The translations under genes and the position numbers were made by a program. Under the pieces are notes generated by a model. That model saw only the letters and a list, made by a program, of their open reading frames with translations. It did not search any database and was not told the origin of the DNA. Positions 43,461 to 54,500 of a stretch of DNA of 64,000 bases are shown piece after piece (within the stretch, counting starts at the first letter, position 1; each line of letters begins with the position of its first letter). This DNA is from Nitzschia sp. pyKryTriq1. Taxonomy: Eukaryota > Bacillariophyta > Bacillariophyceae > Bacillariales > Bacillariaceae. The stretch lies in assembly GCA_956465555.1 (NCBI GenBank), contig OY101123.1, forward strand, positions 496,001 to 560,000. The letters are read 5' to 3'.

Positions 43461-44924
43461 CTAGTTTTTGTTCTTGCGTCGTCGTTTGGCCTTATCTTCT
43501 TCCGCTGCCTGTCTTGTTCGGCGCCGATGTTTGGCCTTGTCCTCTTGACGATATTCATCCGATTGCCCCGATTTATCTCGGGCAACCTTGAGTTCTTCTG
43601 GAACTTGATCGGGCCGTCCCACGAATGTTTTCCATTCTTCTCGGACCTTGATTGCTCCTAGTGGGGCTCCTCTTGGTTTCAAGAGGTGCTTTGGTTCGGC
43701 TGCGGTGACTTCTGCCTTGGCTTCGGTTCGCAGGTCGGAATAGAATATGGCTAGATCGGCTGCAAACTGCAAACAAGCTTCTGTCGGCGTCGGCCCCCCT
43801 CGTCGATTCTGAATCACAACATGAGCACCGGGGCATCCTCGACTATGCATCCAAACATCATCTTGCCGCGCCACATTCAGACTCAAGTATTCGTTGCCTC
43901 GACGATTCCGCCCCACCAACACGGTGCAACCACCAGGACTAATGAGCTTGCGAACATTGGATGCTGGAGTCCCCAATTCTGGCTTGGAATTGTTTCGCCG
44001 CAGCTTGGATTTATTTCCTTGCCCGTCATCATCTCTCACACTCGAAGGATCTGGAATTTGAAAATTGGTCGTCCTAGCCGATCGGATCAGTCGTTCCTTG
44101 ACCAACGTCAGGCGCCCCTCATCGATTTCTCCTTCGCTGAGTTTTGCAGACTCCAAGTCTAGCTGGTTATCTTGCAGTGTTTGTAAAGCTGTCGTTGTTT
44201 CTTCCAGCAAGGTTCGCACCACTTGACTTCCTCGTTTCAACTTTCTAGCCTGCGCAAACAGAGCATCCGCTTCTGCCGAAGCACTATCGTATTGGGAACC
44301 CAGTTTCACTTCGACTTCTATGCCGTCGTTCTCCCAGTCCGGCACCCATGCAGATTTAGTTCCCCGTGGAAACAAGTAGAGATTTGATACTAAGAGTTGA
44401 GCTCGATATACTGTTTCTTCCACGTTCTGTGCCTTGACGAATTCCGATTCGAGAGATTGGTGCTTCTTTCGTAATTTTTCCAATGCTTGATTTAACGCTT
44501 TTGACCAAGTCTCGTGCTCCTGTATCAGTTTGGAGGAAGGATCGTCGTTCTGCATTGATGAGGAAGAAAGTTCCTGGGAATCATCATCTTCTAGGGAAGA
44601 ATCGTCATCATTTTCATCGTTGCTCCAGCTGTTCTCATCATCCGAAATAAAATCCTCGTCGTCCTCATCCCATGAAGCGGAGGCACTGGCGGCCGACGTG
44701 GGGCTCGTAGTCGACAGGAAGAGCCTGGTGGGTGTATCTATCCTTCGAGATGATGATGACGATGATGATATCGGGGAGCATTGGAGGCCCCTGGCTGTTA
44801 TTCTTTGAAGCGGAGCTTGCGTATTGGCACTAAAGGCATTTACCGCTCTTCCTGGAAAAAGGAGCCACACAGCAACCACCGGTAATCCATGAAAGACTCG
44901 TTTCGTACCCAGCACCATCGTCAT
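43461..44924 (-). CDS. Plastid-type NFACT-R domain protein (RqcH/NEMF-like) lacking the NFACT-N domain
   Basis: 487 residues from the ATG at 44924; the upstream ORF extension is GTAC-rich promoter-like DNA. The N-terminus is a signal peptide (VFHGLPVVAVWLLFPGRAVNA) followed by FSANTQAPLQ, an ASAFAP-type site, and a Ser/Arg-rich transit region. After an acidic stretch, residues ~150-310 form the coiled-coil/middle region of Rqc2-type proteins (YRAQLLVSNLYLFPRGT). Residues ~350-455 are the NFACT-R domain: GRNRRGNEYL, DVWMHSRGCPGAHVVIQ, AADLAIFYSDLR and a proline/glycine-rich loop. The tail is strongly basic. In RqcH/NEMF, NFACT proteins bind split large ribosomal subunits and tRNA. NFACT-N and helix-hairpin-helix parts are absent here, so peptide tailing activity is doubtful. 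Confidence 0.85.
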   Translation of the reverse strand: MTMVLGTKRVFHGLPVVAVWLLFPGRAVNAFSANTQAPLQRITARGLQCSPISSSSSSSRRIDTPTRLFLSTTSPTSAASASASWDEDDEDFISDDENSWSNDENDDDSSLEDDDSQELSSSSMQNDDPSSKLIQEHETWSKALNQALEKLRKKHQSLESEFVKAQNVEETVYRAQLLVSNLYLFPRGTKSAWVPDWENDGIEVEVKLGSQYDSASAEADALFAQARKLKRGSQVVRTLLEETTTALQTLQDNQLDLESAKLSEGEIDEGRLTLVKERLIRSARTTNFQIPDPSSVRDDDGQGNKSKLRRNNSKPELGTPASNVRKLISPGGCTVLVGRNRRGNEYLSLNVARQDDVWMHSRGCPGAHVVIQNRRGGPTPTEACLQFAADLAIFYSDLRTEAKAEVTAAEPKHLLKPRGAPLGAIKVREEWKTFVGRPDQVPEELKVARDKSGQSDEYRQEDKAKHRRRTRQAAEEDKAKRRRKNKN

Positions 44925-46134
44925 GAAATAATCGCTACTATCTGTATTCGTCGACAGCAGATGCTGGGAACGACAGAACAAATGAAGCTGGTCTGCAGAC
45001 AAGAACTTCCAAGGACAGAATTTCGTACCGGTACAGTAGCACATGCGACAGGACTGCAAATTTAAATTTGCTTTGCCCCGCCGACCACGGCAGCAACACG
45101 GAAAATCCAAGCTGCATGGTACAAGTACGGTACCTATGGATACTCTCAAAGTGCAACAACTGGCAGTCCCGCACACCACGCACCGCGTGCAACCTGCAAC
45201 GAAACGAGACGCAGAGGACGAGGGGGAGGACGAGAGGAGTGGTACAGTAGTCGTCGTCGCGAAGAACGGGCGACACGCAGACCCAGGCAGATGACACGGA
45301 GCGAGGATGACGATGATAATTCATTCGATGAAGTCAAATTCGAAATTCCGGATCTGTTGGCGAGACGACGACGCGATGACGACTTGTTCGTACAAGTACT
45401 GTAGTTCGTAGTACCGGTACCTGGTACTCATACTGTATGAACAAAAGAGAAACTAAAGGACGAGAAGATCCTGTTGGTACATACTCATACACGAGAACAT
45501 CTTCTTCCACGCGTCAAAACCAATAAAAAAGGTTCCGCCGCATCACCGTCCACGTGGTGGATATTTTTTTTGTCAGCAATCTTCCATTCTGCCTGCCTGG
45601 GCAAGATGACGAATGACGAATCACAACGAACGATGACTCGAACTTGAACCATCATCGTCATTCCACGAAGCTCCAGAAAAGAATCTTCAAACACGCACGC
45701 TCTCTGTCTCAGCAGGGTTTTGGACCTCTCATGTTAAATGTCTATTTAACGACTAATGTAAAGCCTTAAGTGAGGCAAATTCGGTTCCCACGAAATAATG
45801 CCGTGGCGAACCTTTTGCGTTCGTTGGAAGCCGATGACGCGGTCGGGCAGAAACAATGAATGAAACCCGAACGCATTCGAACAGCAGATTCTGAAGAGAT
45901 GATTTGGCGAATTTCGGTTGCATGAGCTCGTGAGCCAACACGTGTGAGTCAGCCGCACGTAGGACTGGTAGAAATTTTTACTATCTCACATAATCGACCT
46001 CTTGAGGGTTGGCCGAAATAATGATGTGGCTGGGCTCGACCGAAAAAGTACCCCATCATCCGACAACTTCTTATCAAAGTTCATTATTCTACAACCTCAT
46101 ATTTCGAAAAGCCCCCAACCTTACAACAATAACA
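44925..46134. promoter_or_regulatory. Divergent intergenic region with GTAC clusters
   Basis: Lies between the NFACT-like gene (-) and the epimerase gene (+). GTAC clusters occur at 45026-45040 (CCGGTACAGTAGC), 45120-45133 and 45391-45440 (GTACAAGTACTGTAG, GTACCGGTACCTGGTACTC). ORFs in this region (for example 45043-45294 and 46009 to 46134) lack protein-like content. Start of the epimerase is placed at 46135. Confidence 0.45.
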
Positions 46135-47322
46135 ATGAACTCTCACAAACAACTCGATGAAAGTGTGGCCACTTTGTCCACCGTCCAGGTAAATTCCGAT
46201 TCTTCTGACAATTCCTCAGTCACATCCTCTTCGACATGGGACGACGTCGAACTGGTCGAACCCCACGTCGGATACAAGAAAGTTCTGGTCACTGGCGGAG
46301 CAGGATTCATTGGAAGCCACGTCGCTGAACACCTCCTCGAACGAGGAGACGATGTTGTCATTGTTGACGAAATGAACGACTACTATGATGTGTCGATCAA
46401 GGAATCCAATCTCCGACTTCTTACCGAAAAATATGGCGACAAGCGAGTCAAGATCTACCGAGGTGATATCTGCGATGCCGACTTGATGGACACCATCTTC
46501 GATCAAGAGCGACCCGAGTGGGTCTGCCACATGGCTGCCCGTGCCGGTGTCCGACCTTCTATCCAAGATCCCTTCATCTACATTCACTCCAACATCAAGG
46601 GAACCACACAACTCATGGAGATGAGCCACAAATACGGCGTCAAGAACTTTGTTTTCGCCTCATCATCTTCCGTCTATGGAGGCTCTAAGTCTACCTTCTT
46701 TTCCGAAGACGAAGCCGTGGACCATCCCGTCTCACCGTACGCCGCTTCCAAGAAGGCTTGCGAATTGATGGCCTACACCTACCACCATTTGTATCAGTTG
46801 AACATTACTGGACTTCGATTCTTCACTGTCTATGGACCTCGCGGCCGACCCGATATGGCCCCATTCAAGTTCATTGATCGAGTGAGCCGAGGTGTCCAAA
46901 TCCAACAATTTGGAGACGGCACTTCCAGCCGTGATTACACGTACATCAGCGATATCGTGGACGGTGTTGTACGTTCTATCGACCGCCCTAATCCGTACCA
47001 AATCTTCAACTTGGGCAAGGGCGCCGGTACTTCTCTCAAGGACTTTATCCGATTGGTTGAGAAGCACACTGGAAAGAAGGCGAACAAGGTGATCCTTCCT
47101 GATCAGCCCGGTGATGTTCCTTACACATGCGCCGATGTCAGCAAGGCGGAGCGACTACTGGGATACAACTCCAAGGTCAGCTTTGAAGATGGCATCCAAA
47201 AGACTGCTGAATGGTACAAGAGTGCTTTTGAACAACATGAGCTCGAGGTCTGCCCTGAACGTCAAGCAAATGGCATGGGTCGATCGCCGTCGTTGGTACA
47301 ACTACAAGCTCTCTCGACGTAG
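46135..47322 (+). CDS. UDP-glucuronate 4-epimerase-like NAD-dependent sugar epimerase
   Basis: Single exon, 395 residues. It has a Rossmann NAD motif VTGGAGFIGSHVAEHLL, a substrate region FASSSSVYGGS with the catalytic Ser/Thr, and YAASKKACELMAYTY containing the catalytic Tyr-x-x-x-Lys pair. The extended-SDR features MNDYYDVSIKESNLRLL and FTVYGPRGRPDMAPFKF are characteristic of UDP-glucuronate 4-epimerases (UDP-GlcA to UDP-GalA), as are DGTSSRDYTYISDIVDG and PGDVPYTCADVSKA. The first ~45 residues are Ser/Thr-rich without a clear membrane anchor, unlike the Golgi-anchored plant enzymes. It would supply galacturonic acid for extracellular polysaccharide. Confidence 0.92.
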   Translation: MNSHKQLDESVATLSTVQVNSDSSDNSSVTSSSTWDDVELVEPHVGYKKVLVTGGAGFIGSHVAEHLLERGDDVVIVDEMNDYYDVSIKESNLRLLTEKYGDKRVKIYRGDICDADLMDTIFDQERPEWVCHMAARAGVRPSIQDPFIYIHSNIKGTTQLMEMSHKYGVKNFVFASSSSVYGGSKSTFFSEDEAVDHPVSPYAASKKACELMAYTYHHLYQLNITGLRFFTVYGPRGRPDMAPFKFIDRVSRGVQIQQFGDGTSSRDYTYISDIVDGVVRSIDRPNPYQIFNLGKGAGTSLKDFIRLVEKHTGKKANKVILPDQPGDVPYTCADVSKAERLLGYNSKVSFEDGIQKTAEWYKSAFEQHELEVCPERQANGMGRSPSLVQLQALST

Positions 47323-49239
47323 GAGGTGGTTCATGGATGACTGGATGCACACGCGCACACATCTGAACATTTCTTTTATCAAGAAGAACGATTTTGACTC
47401 GCTGACAGATGCCTGAGGCAAAGACACCTTCGCCCTCACGAATGTTTGCACGCTCCTCCGAAGAAGCTATATGAAACCTTTTCATTGAAAGCTTCGAGTC
47501 GAGCAGGGACGCAACACCAACACTGTATTGGATGATTGAATATAATGAGACAACTAACACTTGAAACATAAACATTTAGTCTCAAGGTTTTCACGATTAT
47601 TCCTTCCTTCTTTTTTAAATGTGCTCTACTACTTTTCCTATTTTGTCTTGCTAGATTCATTATTTAGTTATGTACGACCTGCAGTTCCCGCCTTTGTTGC
47701 GTTTCTCTTCTTCGGGATAGATAATTTTGCAATCAGTACTGTGGTTCTTGCATAATAGTCTACTACGGCGGCCGGTTCTACTCTAGTAGAGGACCTGACA
47801 TCTCCTCTTCTTGTTCTCTCAATACTAGATTTACGGAGGCCTCTTGCTTCTTTCGATAGAATAGAGCACTCTACCATCCTCGTCTACAGTACCTTACCGG
47901 TACTACGTATTCTTGCTGGAAGACGAGTATAGTGAAGTACCACCACGAGTACTTTGTACCTGATGGTACAGTACTGGTACTGCATCATCATTACAGTACA
48001 AGAGTTGTATTCGTAGTAGACCCTACTACTAGAGTAGTGGGTCCTCCTTCTTCTTGTTGGGGGGTATCATAGTCTAGTCATACTTCATACTATCCTTCTT
48101 GTACCGGTACTGTAGTTTCGGCCGGGATGATCGCGAGGTTTTTTGTTGGGGCCTCTCCCCGAAAGACCTCGCAAACGAACTCGCGGTACGAGTGTGACGT
48201 CAGAACTCGATTCTTCGAGAAGGAAGGTCGATCAGCGAAGCCTTTCGAGGTCCAAATGAGACCTCGATTCCAAAAAAAGACCTCGCACGTCAAACTTCCG
48301 AGGAAACAAGAGAATGAAAGAGCGAGCCAAAAAGATGGCTCGAGCTCCTCTTCATGCATGTCATCATCCGATTTGAGATTGTTGCTGCTGCTACAGGCTA
48401 CAGTATCATTATTGGTGAAGGATAGAATGGCGGAGACGACGACGACGACACGCCTCCTTCTCTTATTATTCTCCTTTATGATGATGCTGATAACCGGTGA
48501 CAACAATGGTATTCATTCATACCTTGGTTTTCCAACTTCATCGTGTCGAGCATGGAACGAACGAGTAAGACTAGCTCGCTCGGAATAACAACAACGTGAT
48601 GTTGTGATCTGTGCTGTGGTTGCGGAGGTTCCAAAGACTGCCTCTACTGTAGGATCATGTTGACACCATAATTCCGGGTTCCGTGTCCTACTGTATTTGC
48701 GAATGCTATCCAAATGCCGTTGCTCTTGAGTGGATGTCAACCTGTGTTGCAAGATGATGATGATGACGATGATGATGATGTACGAGTACCAACCGAGGAT
48801 TCTTCAACGCTGCTGCAACGGTTCTCACACCTTCGCGATGTTCCCACCAGGAGAGCGGTTCCGCGGTGGCTCGCTGGTTTCTACATACCGGCACATACAC
48901 TTCCTGCACCTACTAGAGAATCGCCTCGTACTTTCGCTTTCATTGGATGAACGCAGTATGAGTGCAGTGATTATATGTTTCATCTTGGCAACTCAAACTC
49001 AACGGTAGGCAATCAGTTCTGTTAATGACGCGAAAACAATCCCTACGCTTGCAACATGCATACCGGCACATACATTCTTGCGGAAGAAACCAAATGACTG
49101 GATGGATATTCGAAGTCATTTATATTTATTTTTATTTCATGAAGAAACTATGATACATACATGCAAGATGCAAAAGGAGAGATGTTGAGTGTTGACGCGG
49201 GTCGGCGAAGAGGACGACAGCAAGAGAGTCGTCGTTATC
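47323..49239. other. Long intergenic region with GTAC clusters and one weak small ORF
   Basis: I counted eleven GTAC sites between 47887 and 48112. A perfect TGACGTCA lies at 48195-48202. A small ORF starts at 48427 (53 codons) with MAETTTTTRLLLLLFSFMMM, signal-peptide-like, and a possible GTAAGA donor near 48565. It could be the first exon of a secreted or targeted protein, but no continuation was found. A GAT repeat lies at about 48757-48779. Nothing else supported. Confidence 0.35.
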
Positions 49240-50637
49240 TTAGTTGTTCTTCCAAAAGTCGGAATCGCGACGAAGGAGATCGGGAGTCGATGCAAATCGT
49301 CTGTGGGACTTGGAGTCTTCCACCTTCTTGAAGGCTTTGACGAGTTCTTCGCCGAATTGATCCGAGAGGAAGCTTTCTCGCAGATCGTTGAGCTCTTGAT
49401 TGTTGAGAGTGGAATCCGGTGACGAGTCGGGAGATTCGACAAGCTCGGGGACATCCTTGCCACCCTTGTTATTATTGTACAGGGCTTCAGTCTTGTTGTT
49501 GGTGGTGCTGGAGACAGCAGCGGCCGCTGGCTCGGCGGCATGGAGAGGAGTCGAAGTCTTGTCGAAGGGTTGGCTCCAGGCCACGCAGACACTGCGACCC
49601 TTGTCGTACGTCGGTTGACGTCCGTGAGATGTCGAAAAGTTGTCAATGCAGAGAATGTCACCTTTTTGCCATCGGCTGAAAATCATGTGCTTGTGGATGG
49701 CGGCGCGGACCTCATTCATCTCTTGGAAAGTAATCGGGGTGCCGTCGCCAAAGGTGGAATTTAAGGCCATCTTGTACCCAAGGATACCGTACTTGATGCA
49801 AGTGAAGATTGCAATGAGAATGCAGTGGACCAAAAAGCGAATGTCGTTGAAGCGACGGAATGCGAACCATAGTTCCGCGGGGAAAGTGGTCCAGTGAAAA
49901 ACGTTGGTGTGGTTGAACCAGACCATTTCATTGGTGACGGGATGGCGTTGGTAGGGCTCGTCAATCCATTCTTGAAGGAAAGTGTCCTTGTTCTTGCCGA
50001 CCCAGGTGACCTTGGGGGCTTGTTCTTGAAGGCAGATTTCTTCTACTTCATCGAGGTCTTCGGTTCCAAAAAGTTGAGGCCAGCCCAACATGGCCCCGAC
50101 GTCTTAGGTCCATTTTTCTCCAACCATCAAATGCTTTCGGGTGTACTTGATTTTCTTGGTGGCGAACTTTTCTCGGAGTTCGGGCGAAAGATCTTGGTAG
50201 ACCTTGCGGAAATCACAAAGTGCAGTTTCGCCACCAGCGCTGCGGGAGGCCTTCATGCAGCCAAAGTAGAGCTGACGAGGGGGGGACTTGAGGAAACTCA
50301 TTTCCAGGTGTTGAGCGATGGGGTAGTTGGTAGGGACATCGGCGGCGTTGAACGCGAACTGAGTTCCTTCCCTGAGAGTTCTTGGTGAAGTTCCACGGTA
50401 TTCGTCGCAGAGATTGGGTTGCAACGCAAGGACAGCCTTTTCAAAGTCGACAGCCGAGTCAACCTCAAAACCTCGAACGAGGACGGCGCCGTAGTGCAAG
50501 ATTTGGTCGTCGACCCAAGATCTATTAATCTCGCCACTTGCAAATAAATTGGAGACTGTCGTCCCATCGCGGGGAGATGACAAGCGGCAACGTTTTCCTG
50601 GTATCGAGGAAAGAAACGTTGACTTGGTCGAGGCCAA
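49240..50637 (-). pseudogene. TauD/TfdA-like Fe(II)/2-oxoglutarate dioxygenase interrupted by one in-frame TAA
   Basis: Two ORFs in the same frame, 50637-50104 and 50103-49240, are separated by a TAA at 50106-50104 followed by 4 codons before the next ATG. Together they cover a complete TauD-like enzyme of about 465 residues. NYPIAQHLEMSFLKSPP holds the first His and acidic iron ligand (H-x-E form). GGETALCDFRKVYQDLSP follows, and GDILCIDNFSTSHGRQP plus RSVCVAWSQPF hold the distal His and 2-oxoglutarate Arg. No splice sites explain the stop. The C-terminal ~90 residues are low complexity. Options are a young pseudogene, stop readthrough, or a base error. A membrane-like stretch (HCILIAIFTCIKYGILGYKM) lies in the middle of the domain. 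Confidence 0.7.
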
Positions 50638-51505
50638 AGCTTTGTGCTGGAGTGTTAGCCATTCTTGTTCCTTCTATTGCGAGTACTGTACCTTGTAGAA
50701 TAGATTAGATCAGAGTCAGCAAGTCGTAGGTATCCAGAGGGACTAGAAATGGATTTTATGGGCAGTCCAGACCTGGATCAAGAGAGGCGACAGCAGAGGA
50801 TGGGAAAGCTGTTGTATGTTTTCGATGATTTCCGATGTCGAAAGGAGAAGTAGTCGGAGTTGTTTGTCAGCGAGGCTTTTTCTCGTTGACTGCTGATTTC
50901 CCGTCTTGGTTACGTACACGTACTGTACGAATACTCGTACGAGTATGTCTACCGTACTAACTGTACCGGTAAGGTATGGGCGTGGGGTTCCCTTCTGTAC
51001 ATTCTCGGCTGATGTTTCTGCTTCCCACCTAACGGCGGCGATGTCACCAATTTTGAAGAAGGAATACTCCGACGCTGACGTTTGATGCCTACCCTCTGTT
51101 CCGACTACTATGACCTTGATTTCGTGTAAAACCTAATATTTTGTTAACAAAAAAACGTGGCCCGATATATAGTCTGTCATCGACCGCAAAATGTATTTAT
51201 TTTCTCCTGCTAAAATACTTCAAATTGTAAATTGTCTAACGGCCGTTCGAGCAGTCATGGATGCTGTGATGGATTGGATGATGCTTCCTCCCCATCAACC
51301 TCCTGCAAATGCATGGACCCCTGGAAGTTGACAACGGCTCGAAGTGATGGTTTTGCATTTTTACTCCCGCCCTCGTCGGAACTTTGAACAAGCAATCAAT
51401 GCGAGCTTCTATTTGACAGTACTGGTACTCGTACTGCCAATCTCTACTTCGTAGCTAACTCAATGGCTTAATGTTATAATCACTGCCACTCGACGACTCT
51501 CTTCT
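50638..51505. other. Intergenic region with GTAC cluster
   Basis: Upstream of the dioxygenase and downstream of ORC1. GTAC sites are concentrated at 50683-50695 and 50914-50976 (ACGTACACGTACTGTACG, CTCGTACGAGTA, CTGTACCGGTAAGG), and again at 51419-51437. No gene seen. Confidence 0.4.
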
Positions 51506-54500
51506 TTAGAACAAAGACGGAAGACTTTTTTCAGCCAGTGACTTGTGGGTTGTGGTCTTCAGGCCTCGAACAATTGTGTGTTCGTCGACTGCCAAGGATG
51601 TCATTGGCCAAGCCCCACCACTACCACCGCCACAAGATCGAAAGGATGTACTGCTACTACTGGCGGTGCGTAGGTTGATCAAATTTGTCTGCAGGGAAAT
51701 ATAGAGTTGCGTAGACAGGTGAGAAAAATAACTCGGCGTTTTCCGTTTTTGTTCACGGGGAATGATCCGGGTTATCTACGAGTAACATACCTCAGCAAGT
51801 CGATTTAGGAGCTGAATCGTCTCGCCAAAAGCTGGCGGGGGTGCATACTGTGGATCTCCAAAAGATCCGCTGAGAGCTTCCATTTTCATCATGATATCCG
51901 TAATATCGAAGCCTCCAACCTCTCGACCAGTCGTCCTGCACAAGGATGCGAGTGAAACAAGCAACAACGCCTGGAATGGAGTTGAAAATGACACAGCAGT
52001 AACAAGAGCCGAATCAAAGGACTCTCTGCTCGCTTTCTGGACATCGCTGATACGAACGGTTGGGTACTTTCCTGTCGGCGCATTTTCCTTATCGGCGTCG
52101 ATCCTTCTGAGTAAAAGCTCAGCTGCTCCTCTGCAAATTTGAAATGCTTTGCGGATGTCTCCACTCATCGCAGCAGTTTTCTTGGCTGCAAAAAGTATCG
52201 CATCATTCTCAAAAATAGCATAGTTCTGTACAAACAGAAGAAAGTTAGGCAACGTGTTTCAAGCACCGACGGTATTCTAGACCACCTTTCAGAGCTTACC
52301 GGGGAAGCCTCCGAAATTTTTGCTTTCAAGATTGCGCCAGCGTCTTTCACGCTATATGCCTTAAAAACGATCCGTTCCGATCCTACCCGCGATTGGACGC
52401 TTGGCATGAGTTGCTCTGCCAAATTGAGCGTGTTCGAGATTCCTATGACCACAAGTCGTCGCCCGCCCGGAACCGATGCAGCTCTCTTCGGCCAATCAAA
52501 GAAGTTGTACAAAACGGACTGCTTCTCGGTTACAAGATAGTCAATCTCATCCAGTAGCACAACTGTAACTGAATTGTCGTCATCGGAAGCAATCGCTTTG
52601 GGATTCGTGAAATGGTACTCGAGTTTCTGACAAGCCTTTTCATGTGATCCGACATGTTTGCGTCCAGTGACAGCCTCCCATAATTTCACGTACGCTTCAA
52701 AAGGGTGACGCATCTCCATCCCGTTCAAAGGAATAAAGTTAAAGGTGGAGAGGTCACCGCGAGCCTGTTCCGAATGAAGTAGGGAAATAGCCGAGCGAAT
52801 GCAAGCTGTCTTCCCTACACCTGGTGCACCAGCGAGGAAAATTGAGGACCGTATACCGCCTGGGCCAGGTTGCCCACGGATGGCTGCTCTGAAGAAGGAT
52901 AGCAATTGCGAAAGCTCCTTTTCTCGTCCAACAAGAGTTTCTCCGCGATTATATGCTCCGGTGGATGCTTCTTTAAGATTGAGTTTTGCAATGATTCTCT
53001 TCACAGACTCAGACCAATCAATTGCACTACAAGACGATTTCTGAACTGAGCGTCCTCGTTCTGCATCTGCGATCGTACGAGCGGATGCTTCTGAGGCCAC
53101 TGGAAATGCTTTAGGGATGACCTGCGAGTACATTCTTGCACGTTTTCCTCTTCCGCTCAGACCTCCGCACGGAATTAGTGACTTCCTATGTGTCGACCAG
53201 AAACGACGGCACAAGAAGTTTTTGATGGGAGAACCCATGAACTTTTCTTCGTTTTGGTCGTAATCTTGGTCCGAATGTAGACTGGCCGGAGCTAATATTG
53301 TTGTCAAGTCATCAAGAATAAAGACGTCGTCTGTTTCGAATACTTCGTCTCGGTCCATTGCGGAGACAGCACCAGACTGGCCAACTACGTCGTGACGCTC
53401 ATAGAACCAACGAATCTCGACTTTCAAATCGCTAGAATCATCTCTGCTGGACGAATGTGCATCCTTTTCGAGGCCATCCCTGTCCTCGAACTGCTTCCAT
53501 ATCGCTACGATTTCTGCGACTGCAGAGAGTGTGAGCAAGTCATCGTCCAAGGAGACTATCACCATGGAGTCGTCAACGTCTTTCTTACCTCCCCAATTGC
53601 ACTTAAAAGGGTATCGCTTTGGTCCGTCACAGTGCATCAACACGACATCGCCAGTTTTGACAGTCCAGGGCGGCGATTTTGAGGCGCTAAAACTCGAAGC
53701 ATTCTCGAAAAGGTTCTGTTGAGGATGTAGCCGGAATTCATGGTAGAAAGCTTGTAATTTGGACACGTCCACAAATACAGGGCTTCCGATTGCCTGGGCA
53801 GCTTCATGCCCAGCATCAGAAATCGCGCCTCGAGTGAGAGTCGTCTCCTTTGCAGCACTCGACGAACGGGACCCCAGAGCCTGCATTATATGAGCCAACG
53901 ACTCCTCGGTGTAAGACCTCGATAGGCTCATCGCTTCATTCAATTCGGGCGCTTCTGCTTCATTAACATAGAAGAGAGCACATGGAAGCTTTTTTGAAAG
54001 TGTATCCCAATCGAAGCTTGATTTTGAACCACGATGAATAATCTTGACAAGTCCCAATAGGTCCGAGAAGCTAACAATACCAGTGAGCCGTTCTGAAGAT
54101 TGGCAGATCTCGTGTATATCAAGTTTCCCCGAAGTAAACTCGTCCACGACTCTGAGATACCTGACCTCAAAGGACAATTCCTCGACGGAATTCGAGCCAT
54201 CTGAATAAATTGCCAATAGCTGGCACGGGGTCCATTGACAGCGGAACGGGAAATGCGTAGAAGACTCGTTAGTGGGACATGAATCGTCTCTCACAGCGAT
54301 GAAATCACCAAGTTTGACGTCCAGCATAATATTGGCTCGGTCACTTGGGTGATACAAAACGTCCGATTGGACGATTTCATCCCAAAGTGGTGAAAGGACT
54401 GCCCCAGTGAAAAATGCCCGGTCAGATTTGGTCAAGGACGTTACTTCTCCTGAGGCACCTGCTTGAGCCAACATGGCACTTCCCAATAGACCACGGACGT

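Noticed and set aside
45026-45179. In-frame N-terminal extension of the NFACT-R protein up to 45179
   Set aside because: It is coded by GTAC-rich promoter-like DNA, lacks protein character, and would bury the signal peptide.
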